Assembly (NCBI RefSeq): GCF_022601975.1
Contig: NZ_JAKVIR010000018.1
Location: 1-64,000, forward strand
Origin: Pontibacter sp. E15-1
GTDB lineage: Bacteria; Bacteroidota; Bacteroidia; Cytophagales; Hymenobacteraceae
Direction of reading: 5' to 3'
Length of the DNA: 64,000 nt
Part shown: in pieces, positions 28,341 through 35,821 of the stretch
How positions within the stretch are numbered: position 1 is the stretch's first letter
How the letters are laid out: each line of letters begins with the position of its first letter
Notes under the pieces: generated by a model
What the model saw: the letters and a program-made list of their open reading frames with translations, nothing else
Told to the model about the DNA's origin: nothing
Databases searched by the model: none
Position numbers and translations under genes: made by a program

Positions 28341-28384
28341 GCACAGCGGCAGGCATCGCCAAGCGTTGGTACCTGCCGCTGTGC
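28341..28384 (-). terminator. Hairpin directly after the histidine kinase gene
   Basis: A perfect 13-bp stem (GCACAGCGGCAGG / CCTGCCGCTGTGC) with an 18-nt loop begins 2 bp beyond the kinase stop codon. A U-rich tract on the minus strand is only present ~15 nt further on (GGTTTTAT), so termination efficiency is uncertain. Confidence 0.55.
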
Positions 28385-28385
28385 T

Positions 28386-30077
28386 TTATACCCACTTCTT
28401 CAGCAGCGCCACCAGATCCTTATTGGTAAAAGGCTTGCAGAGGTGATCGTTCATACCCGCCTGCATGCTCTTGGAGATATCGTCTTTGTAGGCGTTGGCC
28501 GAAAAGGCCACAATCGGGCTGACGATTTCTGCACGCCGGAGCTTGCCTGCCGCCTCCAGCCCGTCCATACCCGGCATCTGGATATCCATGAAAATCAGGT
28601 CGAAGGGGTGGGCCAGCGCTATCCGCACGGCTTCTTCGCCGCTTTGGGCGGTGGTTACCCTGGCTCCCAGGCCTTCGAGCACAAACTGCATGAGCATCAC
28701 GTTCACCGCATTGTCGTCCACTACCATAATCTCCACGTTCTCGCGCAGCCTGAAGGCCGGGTCTATCGTGTCGTCCTCCAGTTCCACGTTTTCCCCTCCC
28801 ACGTATTCCAGCTGCACCTCAAACCAGAACATGGCACCTTTCTCCTCCCCTGGCAGCGGACTGACGATGCCCATGTCGCCGGCCATCAGGTTGACCAGCT
28901 TCTTGCAGATGGCCAGTCCCAGCCCAAAGCCGCCGTACTTGCGCGTCATGGACTGGTCGGACTGGGTGAAGGAGTCGAAGATAAGTGACTGCTTGTCTTT
29001 CGGGATACCGATGCCCGTATCCGTCACCATGAACCTGACGACAACCTTCTTATCGTGCTCGTGGAGGGCCTCCAGCCTGCTGTGCACCGAGATGCTGCCC
29101 GACTCCGTGAACTTGATCGCGTTGCTGATCAGGTTGATAAGCACCTGGTTGATACGGGTCGGGTCGCCGATGACCACCTGCGGCACGGCCTCCTCCACGG
29201 TATAGGAAAAAGCGATGTGCTTGCCCTCGGCCAGGTGCCTGTAGGGTTCGAGGTGCGAGGCGATGGTTTCGCGGAGGTTAAACGGGATAGACTCGATGCA
29301 GATCTTGTCCTGCTCTATGCGGTGCAGGTCGAGGATATCGTTGAGCAGTTTGGTGAGTGTGGAGCCTGAGGTTTTGATCAGGCTGACGTACTGGGCCTGG
29401 CTCGCGCTCATGGCCGTGTCCATCAGCAGGTTGGTGAAGCCCATGATGCCGTTCAGCGGCGTCCGGATTTCGTGGCTCATGCTGGAGAGGAAATGGCTTT
29501 TCGCCTCGTTGGCGGCCTCTGCCTTTTCCTTGGCCTCGTGCAGTTCCTGCTCTTTCTGCTTTAGCTCCGAGATGTCTTTGGCAATAATCAGGATGCCGTC
29601 TTTTTCCTGACTGCTGTTGCGCAGAAAAGAGAACGAGCAGGACGTGGGGATCATGGCTCCATTACTGCTGGTCAGCAGCAGCTCTACGTTCAGGCACTTG
29701 CCTCTTTCCTCAAACTTTGCCTGCAGGTCCTGCACAGTGCTTTCGCTGGCACAGCGGAAATCGGCAAACAGGTGCCTGCCCACTACTTCGGCCTCGGTAA
29801 AGCCCGTTGCCTCCTCAAAAGCCTCGTTCACGTTCCGGATGGTATAGTCTGTGTTGAGCACCAGCAGCATGTCCACAACGCCCTGGTAGATGCTTTGCAT
29901 AAAGTCGCGCGACACGGTAGATCTCTTGAGTTCCTGCCCCAACATGCTGACCCCGGAAATCACCGCGTCCATTTCGTCGCCAGAGTCCGAGGGTTCCAGT
30001 TGGTACTCGAAATTTCCGTTCGCCACTTCGGCAATCAGGGTAATAATATCCTCAATCTTATCTTTCAGAACTTTCAC
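28386..30077 (-). CDS. Cytosolic hybrid sensor histidine kinase (PAS-HisKA-HATPase-REC)
   Basis: 563 residues starting at a GTG with a well-placed AAGGAG ribosome-binding site (30085-30090), unusual among these genes. No membrane segment is present. Order: HAMP-like helical start (1-55), PAS domain (about 60-175), coiled-coil linker, HisKA with phospho-acceptor H202 in SMSHEIRTPLNG, HATPase_c with N-box NLISNAIKFT, G1 DTGIGIP and G2 GGFGLGLA, then a fused receiver domain with D498 (FMDIQMPG) and K548 (CKPF). It lies 31 bp after the AOS-GNAT gene on the same strand, so the two are probably co-transcribed. No output domain or cognate regulator lies beside it; phosphate probably passes to a distant Hpt or receiver protein. 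Confidence 0.92.
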   Translation of the reverse strand: MKVLKDKIEDIITLIAEVANGNFEYQLEPSDSGDEMDAVISGVSMLGQELKRSTVSRDFMQSIYQGVVDMLLVLNTDYTIRNVNEAFEEATGFTEAEVVGRHLFADFRCASESTVQDLQAKFEERGKCLNVELLLTSSNGAMIPTSCSFSFLRNSSQEKDGILIIAKDISELKQKEQELHEAKEKAEAANEAKSHFLSSMSHEIRTPLNGIMGFTNLLMDTAMSASQAQYVSLIKTSGSTLTKLLNDILDLHRIEQDKICIESIPFNLRETIASHLEPYRHLAEGKHIAFSYTVEEAVPQVVIGDPTRINQVLINLISNAIKFTESGSISVHSRLEALHEHDKKVVVRFMVTDTGIGIPKDKQSLIFDSFTQSDQSMTRKYGGFGLGLAICKKLVNLMAGDMGIVSPLPGEEKGAMFWFEVQLEYVGGENVELEDDTIDPAFRLRENVEIMVVDDNAVNVMLMQFVLEGLGARVTTAQSGEEAVRIALAHPFDLIFMDIQMPGMDGLEAAGKLRRAEIVSPIVAFSANAYKDDISKSMQAGMNDHLCKPFTNKDLVALLKKWV

Positions 30078-30108
30078 GTGTTTACTCCTTGTTATATAGC
30101 ACCGGTGC

Positions 30109-32547
30109 TTACTCCCGCTCCACGGCGATGGTCGCCTCCATCATCTCCATCGCGAAGTTGTCTTTCGCCTGGTAGTAACCGACCTTCGGGTACAGCACCG
30201 CCCCTATTCTCTTTTTCTCGATGGTGGCAGATATGCCAAAGTTTATTTTCCCGCACTTCAGGGCGTTCGCCCGCCTGATCACTTCGAAGAGGGTTTGCCT
30301 GTATACCCCGTACTCCAGCAGGTACTCATAATCCATACCGATGAGCATAGGGCTGTATACCTGCGCCGCGTTAAGGTGACAAAAGCAAACCGCCACCGGG
30401 TTCCGGTTGATGGAATATTCCTCTTTTATGTACAAGACCACAAACTCCCAGGCCGGGTTCTCATTTATCTGCTGAAACAGCTTTTCAGGAAAATGGAAAG
30501 AATTTATAGCAAAATTATTGTTCTTTACATTCCGAAACAGCTGAATCGCGCACTGAAGTTCGTCTTGGGATAATTTACTTTTAATCGCGACAGTATAAAA
30601 GTGATGGTTGCGTTTAATTTTCTGAACGTAGTGCCGCCTATTCTTCTGGGAGAGCGCCCGCACGTAATCCTCCTCGGTCTGGTTGCTCAGTTTCTCCACC
30701 ACACAGGACTCCGGCAAATCGATTTTCACAAAGCCCTGGTCCACCATAAACTCGTGCATCTCAGTGTCGTCGGCTGGGAAGTCGCGCAGCAGGATATTGC
30801 TCACCTGCTCCTGCTCCTGCTCCCGGAAAAGCGCCTCCAGCAGCAGCTTGAGCGCCCCTTTCCAGTCGGGGCTTTCGCGGTCCAGGTACAGGTGATTGCC
30901 CTCCGTGAAGAGACCGCCCATGATGATGCCCCGCGAGGTCAGGTAGTAGGGGTTCTGCTCGCGCTCACGTTCAATGGCCATCGAAACGGAGGCCTGCGAG
31001 AACATGTCCTCCTTGTGCAGCGACGCCACCGTGAAGGTCATCAGAATGGTTTTGCCTGCGGTGTCCTTTACCTCAAAATACCGGAACTCCCAGTTGCTCT
31101 CCTGTTCCTCGTTCCCGCTGAAGGACGCCTCCAGAAACCGCATGCCCTCCCAGTCGAACATGGCCCGGTGCCCGAGGTGCCTGTTCCACTCCGCTTCGGG
31201 GATGCCCTCCACGGAGGTATGGGTGACCAGCCTGAGCGGCCCGGCTGCCTGCGGTAGCGCCTCGGTTGCCGCAACCTGCGGAGGCGCCATCTTGAAGGCC
31301 TTCCTGATTTTCTCGTCTGTCTGGTTGGTGGCCAGCAGCGCCTTCCGGAAGTTCGTGTCCAGTTTGCGCACCATCAGGTCAATGTCGTCGAGAGAGTTGT
31401 TGCGGGAGATGGTAATCCGGATGCCGATGTTCTTGGCCGGCACCGCCGGGAACGTGGCCAGGTTCACGTAGATGCCGTCGCGGATCAGTTCCTGCACCAG
31501 GTAATTGCCCATGTCCATGGTGCCGGTGCCCACAAAGAAGATCGGGCTGTTGTTTTCGTGCACCAGCGGCAGGCCGGTTTTTTTCAGCAACGTGTTGCAA
31601 TAGGTTATCTTGTGTTGCAGCTCCTGCTGGAGGGCAATTATCTCGTCGCTGAGGTGGATGCGGGCCGAGGCGATGGCCGCCCCAAGCGTGGCTGGCTCTA
31701 TCTGCACCGAGAAGGTGAGGGGTCCCCCGAAGGTGTTCACCTTGTTATACCATTCCTCGCTGGGGAACACCGAGAGGCCGCCGCAGGCCCCGAAGCCCTT
31801 GCCCAGGTTGGCGGTGAGCACCATCTTGCGGTACAGGCCGTCTTCCATCTGGCTCATCACATAGCCTGTGCCGTGCTTGCCGGCCCAGCTCATGCCGTGG
31901 GCATCGTCGACGTAGAGGTATAACTGCTCGTATTTCTCGGCCAGCGCAATCATGTCTTTGATGGGGGCATAGTCGCCATACATCGAGTACACGCCGTCGG
32001 CCATGTACCAGATCCGGTCGTACTTGTTCCGCAGCTTCTGGATGCGGTCTTCGAGCATCTCCAGGTTGTTGTGCCGGATCATCTCCACGGTAACGCCCTG
32101 GCTCAGCATTTTCTTCACGGCCTCCTGTATGCTGGCATGCACCTGGTGGTCCAGAATCACGAGGTCGGTTTGCCGGATAATGCTGGGGATGGTGGTGAGG
32201 TGAGACAGCGTGCAGTTTTTAGAAATAACAACGGGCGCACGATACATCTCCCAGATGAGTTGCTCCAGGGTGCGGTACAGGGGGTTGGAGATGTAGGTCC
32301 GCGACATCGGGAACTGCGTGCCATACCGCTCGATGGCATCGATGGCCCCGCGTTTCACGGCCGGGTGATGCTCCAGGGCCAGATAACCGCAGGTGCCAAA
32401 ATGCAATACCTTATGGCCGTTCAGGGTCAGCGACTCGCCTGTAAGCACCTCATCCTCAGCATGCAAATGAATGATGCCTTTCTTCTTAGAGACGGCCAGC
32501 ACAGCGTCTACGGTATCTAAGATGTTGTTATGTCTAATTTTTGCCAC
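30109..32547 (-). CDS. Alpha-oxoamine synthase (PLP) fused to a GNAT/BioF2-like acyltransferase
   Basis: 812 residues, GTG start. Residues about 1-410 are a fold-type I PLP enzyme of the alpha-oxoamine synthase family (KBL, AONS, serine palmitoyltransferase, CqsA). The Asp-x-Ala-His motif is VDDAHGMSW (D215, H217) and the Schiff-base lysine is K250 in TANLGKGFGACGG. Residues about 435-812 look like a double GNAT (BioF2/FemAB-like) acyltransferase region. Family knowledge: these synthases condense an amino acid with an acyl thioester, releasing CO2. A fused acyltransferase could N-acylate the product, as needed for sphingolipid- or sulfonolipid-like lipids, or make a signal molecule. The neighbouring histidine kinase (31 bp downstream) recalls CqsA/CqsS or LqsA/LqsS pairs. 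Substrate and product are unknown. Confidence 0.85.
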   Translation of the reverse strand: MAKIRHNNILDTVDAVLAVSKKKGIIHLHAEDEVLTGESLTLNGHKVLHFGTCGYLALEHHPAVKRGAIDAIERYGTQFPMSRTYISNPLYRTLEQLIWEMYRAPVVISKNCTLSHLTTIPSIIRQTDLVILDHQVHASIQEAVKKMLSQGVTVEMIRHNNLEMLEDRIQKLRNKYDRIWYMADGVYSMYGDYAPIKDMIALAEKYEQLYLYVDDAHGMSWAGKHGTGYVMSQMEDGLYRKMVLTANLGKGFGACGGLSVFPSEEWYNKVNTFGGPLTFSVQIEPATLGAAIASARIHLSDEIIALQQELQHKITYCNTLLKKTGLPLVHENNSPIFFVGTGTMDMGNYLVQELIRDGIYVNLATFPAVPAKNIGIRITISRNNSLDDIDLMVRKLDTNFRKALLATNQTDEKIRKAFKMAPPQVAATEALPQAAGPLRLVTHTSVEGIPEAEWNRHLGHRAMFDWEGMRFLEASFSGNEEQESNWEFRYFEVKDTAGKTILMTFTVASLHKEDMFSQASVSMAIEREREQNPYYLTSRGIIMGGLFTEGNHLYLDRESPDWKGALKLLLEALFREQEQEQVSNILLRDFPADDTEMHEFMVDQGFVKIDLPESCVVEKLSNQTEEDYVRALSQKNRRHYVQKIKRNHHFYTVAIKSKLSQDELQCAIQLFRNVKNNNFAINSFHFPEKLFQQINENPAWEFVVLYIKEEYSINRNPVAVCFCHLNAAQVYSPMLIGMDYEYLLEYGVYRQTLFEVIRRANALKCGKINFGISATIEKKRIGAVLYPKVGYYQAKDNFAMEMMEATIAVERE

Positions 32548-32624
32548 TTATTTTTGCTAAAATTGTTGTACAATTGTTGTGTGCAATTCGTATCAAGATT
32601 ACTGTCTAACCAAGGGATGCCTAT
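32548..32624. promoter_or_regulatory. Divergent promoter region with direct repeats
   Basis: 77 bp between the divergent AOS-GNAT and small STAS-like genes must hold both promoters. It contains a direct repeat AATTGTTGT at 32561-32569 and 32572-32580 (11-bp period, same helix face), overlapping the palindrome ACAATTGT. This is a candidate regulator-binding site shared by the two genes. Confidence 0.4.
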
Positions 32625-33026
32625 ATGAAAAAAATCTACAACAAGGCCGAAAACAGATCGTTCGAATCTGCCTATATCAAGATGTCTATCATAGATGGGA
32701 TATTGCACTTTACCTACAAACAGATTGAGAACATGGACCTCGACCTGGCAAAAACCTGCGTGGCCGACCGCCTTCGTTTCACCGGTGACGCATCATACCC
32801 CTGCCTGGTGGATGTGATCATGCTCAAAAGCTCATCTAAAGAAGCCCGCGACTACTTCGCGACGGCAGGCAACCAGGGCATCATCGCAAACGCCATCCTC
32901 GTGAACTCCAGCGCCTTTAAAATGATGGCCAATTTCTATATCATGGTGAACAAGCCGGTAAATACCACCCGCATGTTCACGGACAAGCAGAGCGCCCTCG
33001 AGTGGCTGCAGCAGTTTAAAGACTAA
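32625..33026 (+). CDS. Small cytosolic protein, STAS/SpoIIAA-like fold suspected
   Basis: 133 residues, ATG at 32625. No signal peptide or membrane segment. The alternating pattern (ILHFTYKQIENMDLDLAKTC ... YPCLVDVIMLKSSSKEARDYFA ... IANAILVNSSAFKMMANFYIMV ... PVNTTRMFTDKQSALEWLQQF) fits STAS/SpoIIAA-like proteins common in Cytophagales, where a CheY-like or lipid-binding role is unproven. The ending, TDKQSALEWL, is typical of that group. It is divergent from the AOS-GNAT gene, which suggests linked regulation. Confidence 0.75.
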   Translation: MKKIYNKAENRSFESAYIKMSIIDGILHFTYKQIENMDLDLAKTCVADRLRFTGDASYPCLVDVIMLKSSSKEARDYFATAGNQGIIANAILVNSSAFKMMANFYIMVNKPVNTTRMFTDKQSALEWLQQFKD

Positions 33027-33590
33027 ATTTCTCCTGATTTCACCCTCTCTTTACGTTTCCTTAATTCCAACAATACTCCCCGTCCACGGAACCGAAACGC
33101 CCTGTTCGAGTGAGCAAGCACTGCCCTCCCGGACTACTGTGCAATTAACAGGACTGCCCTATCAAATACAAGCTATTTCTAGGTATTCGCGCACATAAAT
33201 CTGCTTGATTACAACAACGCGCCAGCGCACTTCCTAAACTACAGATGCAGCAAGTATAACTGCCCGGCATCCCCCACCCTATCTCTTGATTGTGCCATTC
33301 CCTGGCAAAGACGTTTCGCCGGTATAAAAAGACAAGATCCGGGTGATGTATCAGGCATTTTTCTGTTCCCAGGCTATTCAATGGGCTTCTATACCCACAA
33401 TCAGCCACCTATAAGCATTTTACCATTTTTTCTTACTAGCATCCTTATTTAAGTGTCCTGCACCTAAAATGGAATATAGTCTTTCTTAGTTCCCTGTGTG
33501 GAAAAATCTAGCGAAAACATGCAAAGTTTATAATATACAAGGGCGAATATTTCGCAAAATGTTATAACTTTAAGAATAGCCGCCCAACCC
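33027..33590. other. Intergenic region before the CRISPR-Cas operon
   Basis: 564 bp without a supported gene; an 87-codon minus frame (33145-33408) has no protein-like features. The last ~70 bp are AT-rich and hold the probable operon promoter and a candidate operator. No degenerate CRISPR repeat was seen. Confidence 0.6.
33520..33560 (+). promoter_or_regulatory. Probable promoter/operator of the WYL-cas operon
   Basis: A TATAAT-like box (TTTATAATATA, about 33527-33537) is followed by the perfect inverted repeat GCGAA-TAT-TTCGC (33543-33555), about 35 bp before the WYL start codon. WYL regulators commonly control their own cas operon, so this repeat is the natural candidate for its binding site. 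No experiment supports it. Confidence 0.4.
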
Positions 33591-34565
33591 ATGAACAAAC
33601 TTAACATCCTCAGAAGGCACCTGACTGTGCTACGCTTGGTTCAGCCACCGTTTACATACCCCAGCAAAGCCAAGATACTGCACCGCCTAGAGCAGGAGGA
33701 CCTTGAATCCGTTTCGCCCAGAACCTTTGAGCGGGACGTTAAAGAGATTGAGTGCTCCTACGGTATAAGAATCGCGCACTGCCCGCGGCGCAGAGGCTAT
33801 TTCCTGCACCAACCCGAAGACGAAGACCTTTCTAATTTCAGGCAATTCTTTCAGTTGCTGGAGCGCAGCGAGCGACTTGCCTTTCTCACCAATTCATCGG
33901 ATGCCCTGCGCAGCAGCAAATACTTGCTGCTGGAGGAAAGTCAGTCGCTGTCGGGCCTGCAGCATCTGCCCGTGCTCTGGAACGCCCTGCGCCTGCAACA
34001 GGAAGTCACCTTTGGCTACCAGACTTTTAAGACCCCATTGCCCAAACCATACCAGGTAGACCCGCTGGTGCTGCTGGAGTACCGCAACCGCTGGTACCTG
34101 GCCGCCTGGGATGCAGCAGACCAGCGGTTCAAGACGTTCGGGCTGGAGCGCATGCAGGCCCCCGCCCTCACCCAACTACCGGTGCAAACAGACCGTCGGG
34201 CAGCCTTTCTGGCCCTCAAGCAGGATGCGCTGGGAGTCACCATTGGACCGGAGCACGAAGTGGCGCAAGTTGTAATAAGAGTGGATACCGCGATGGCTCC
34301 CTATATCAGAACTGTGCCCCTCCACCATAGCCAGATCGTTACTGCCGAAGACAAAGCTGGCATGACTGTCTGTTTGCACATTATAATCAACCACGAGTTA
34401 GAGAGTGCTATTTTAGGCTTCGGGGAGCATGTGGAGGTGTTGGAGCCGGTGGAATTACGGGAGAGAATACGGGGGCGGGTACGGCATCTTTTAGACCGCT
34501 ATCAAAATAAAGAAACAAAAAACAACGCGCTCCGCAAGAATGTGGCGGAGCGGTTTCCTAAATAG
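33591..34565 (+). CDS. WYL-domain transcriptional regulator of the cas operon
   Basis: 324 residues: an N-terminal winged helix-turn-helix (about 1-65, SPRTFERDVKEIECSYGIRI), then a WYL domain around 150-200 (VDPLVLLEYRNRWYLAAWD, containing the WYL signature), and a C-terminal WCX-like domain. WYL proteins bind nucleic-acid or nucleotide ligands and often sit beside CRISPR-Cas or phage-defence genes. It is the first gene, 18 bp before cas6, so it is probably co-transcribed and autoregulatory. A perfect 8-bp hairpin (34528-34552) lies at its 3' end inside the coding sequence. Confidence 0.9.
   Translation: MNKLNILRRHLTVLRLVQPPFTYPSKAKILHRLEQEDLESVSPRTFERDVKEIECSYGIRIAHCPRRRGYFLHQPEDEDLSNFRQFFQLLERSERLAFLTNSSDALRSSKYLLLEESQSLSGLQHLPVLWNALRLQQEVTFGYQTFKTPLPKPYQVDPLVLLEYRNRWYLAAWDAADQRFKTFGLERMQAPALTQLPVQTDRRAAFLALKQDALGVTIGPEHEVAQVVIRVDTAMAPYIRTVPLHHSQIVTAEDKAGMTVCLHIIINHELESAILGFGEHVEVLEPVELRERIRGRVRHLLDRYQNKETKNNALRKNVAERFPK
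34528..34552 (+). promoter_or_regulatory. Hairpin at the 3' end of the WYL gene
   Basis: A perfect inverted repeat CGCTCCGC / GCGGAGCG with a 9-nt loop lies inside the last codons of the WYL gene. Only a weak U-tract follows on the plus strand (GGTTTCC). It may attenuate read-through into cas6, or be chance. Confidence 0.3.
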
Positions 34566-34583
34566 CATCAACAACCACAAGAT

Positions 34584-35249
34584 ATGAGGATACAACTTAA
34601 ACTATCGCCAAACACCCAGCCGGTTCCCTTCAACCACCTGCATCAGCTGACCCAGCGGCTGCACCACTGGCTGGGGCCGGAAAATGAACTGCACGACGGC
34701 CTGAGCCTATATAGCTTTGGGTGGCTGAAGGGAGGTACGGCAAAGAAAGGAGCACTCTCCTTCCCGACTGGTGCCAGCTGGCAGATTTCTTTCCATGATG
34801 CAGAAGCGACCCGTAAACTGCTGATGGGTATCATCAACCAGCCTGAGCTTTTCTGCGGCATGCGCATATATGAAGTGCAGGAGCTACCCACACCTGCTTT
34901 CGGAGAACAATACCGTTTTCTGGCAGATGGGCCTATTGTTGCCCGGCAGGTAAGGCCGGACGGTTCACGCGAATACCTGCTGCATGATGCTCCGACCGCT
35001 GACCTTGCCCTCACCGCCACGCTACGGCACAAGCTGGAAAAGGCCGGTCTCTCTGCCGAAGGCGTTTCTGTGGCTTTCGATCGTACGTTCCTGACACCAC
35101 GCCACAAGCTGGTGGAAATAAAAGGCATCAAGCATAAAGGCAGCATCTGCCCGGTGGTGGTGGAAGGCCCGCCCGAGGCAGTGCAGTTCGCCTGGCTGGT
35201 GGGTGCTGGTGAGTTAACGGGAAGTGGTTTGGGGGCTTTGAGTTTATAG
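34584..35249 (+). CDS. cas6: Cas6 CRISPR RNA endoribonuclease
   Basis: 221 residues. The first RAMP fold begins MRIQLKLSP with a histidine-containing helix (FNHLHQLTQRLHHWL), where the catalytic His of Cas6 usually lies. The C-terminus has the glycine-rich loop of Cas6 (VGAGELTGSGLGALSL). It should cut the array transcript within each repeat to give crRNAs. The start is 18 bp after the WYL stop and the stop is 2 bp before the next gene. Confidence 0.88.
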   Translation: MRIQLKLSPNTQPVPFNHLHQLTQRLHHWLGPENELHDGLSLYSFGWLKGGTAKKGALSFPTGASWQISFHDAEATRKLLMGIINQPELFCGMRIYEVQELPTPAFGEQYRFLADGPIVARQVRPDGSREYLLHDAPTADLALTATLRHKLEKAGLSAEGVSVAFDRTFLTPRHKLVEIKGIKHKGSICPVVVEGPPEAVQFAWLVGAGELTGSGLGALSL

Positions 35250-35251
35250 GT

Positions 35252-35821
35252 ATGGAGGCAATGTACATAGTAGAATACAACGGCACCTTCGGGTTTATCA
35301 AACCCTGGACAGCGGTACGCGATGAAAAAACGTTCAGCCAGCAATTTCTGACACCTTCCATTATAGAGGGCCTTCGACAGAAGCTGGGCGTAACTGCCAT
35401 TCTGCGGCACAAGCTTATGCATGCCGGAACCTCACTGCAGCAGGAAAGGACACAGTCCAGAGCGTTTGAGGAAAAACGAAAAGGAGGATTGAGACAGGCG
35501 GCAAGGGCGCTATCCATCATCAACAGAGGTATTATGCTGTACCCGCACCTGTGGCTGGCTTTTCCCACACTGGCAGATGCTGAACTTGCAGCCGAGCAAC
35601 ATATCTGCCTGAGTCGCAACGAAGATGTGCTGCTCCCCTCTTCAGGTATAGATACAGTATCAGAAGCTGAATTCGACAGGATGCCTGGCTTTGAACTGCT
35701 GTTCGGAGAAACGCCAAATAGCATTTTAGTAGGTCACAACCGCTACGAAGGCAATGTGCCTATGTATGGCGAAATTAGAATTACGGGTAATCCGATATTA
35801 GACCTCAGCCTAGAGCTATGA
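35252..35821 (+). CDS. cas5: Cas5 Cascade subunit
   Basis: 189 residues, short for Cas5. The first strand and loop read MYIVEYNGTFGFIKPWTAVRDEKT, followed by FLTPSIIEGLRQKLGV, which matches the Cas5 pattern (beta strand, aromatic-Lys-Pro, then a P-S-xx-G helix). The C-terminus ends GNPILDLSLEL. Cas5 caps the 5' handle of the crRNA in type I complexes. It overlaps cas3 by 4 bp (ATGA). Lying before cas3 rather than after cas7 is unusual. An alternative start at 35261 would remove three residues. Confidence 0.75.
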   Translation: MEAMYIVEYNGTFGFIKPWTAVRDEKTFSQQFLTPSIIEGLRQKLGVTAILRHKLMHAGTSLQQERTQSRAFEEKRKGGLRQAARALSIINRGIMLYPHLWLAFPTLADAELAAEQHICLSRNEDVLLPSSGIDTVSEAEFDRMPGFELLFGETPNSILVGHNRYEGNVPMYGEIRITGNPILDLSLEL

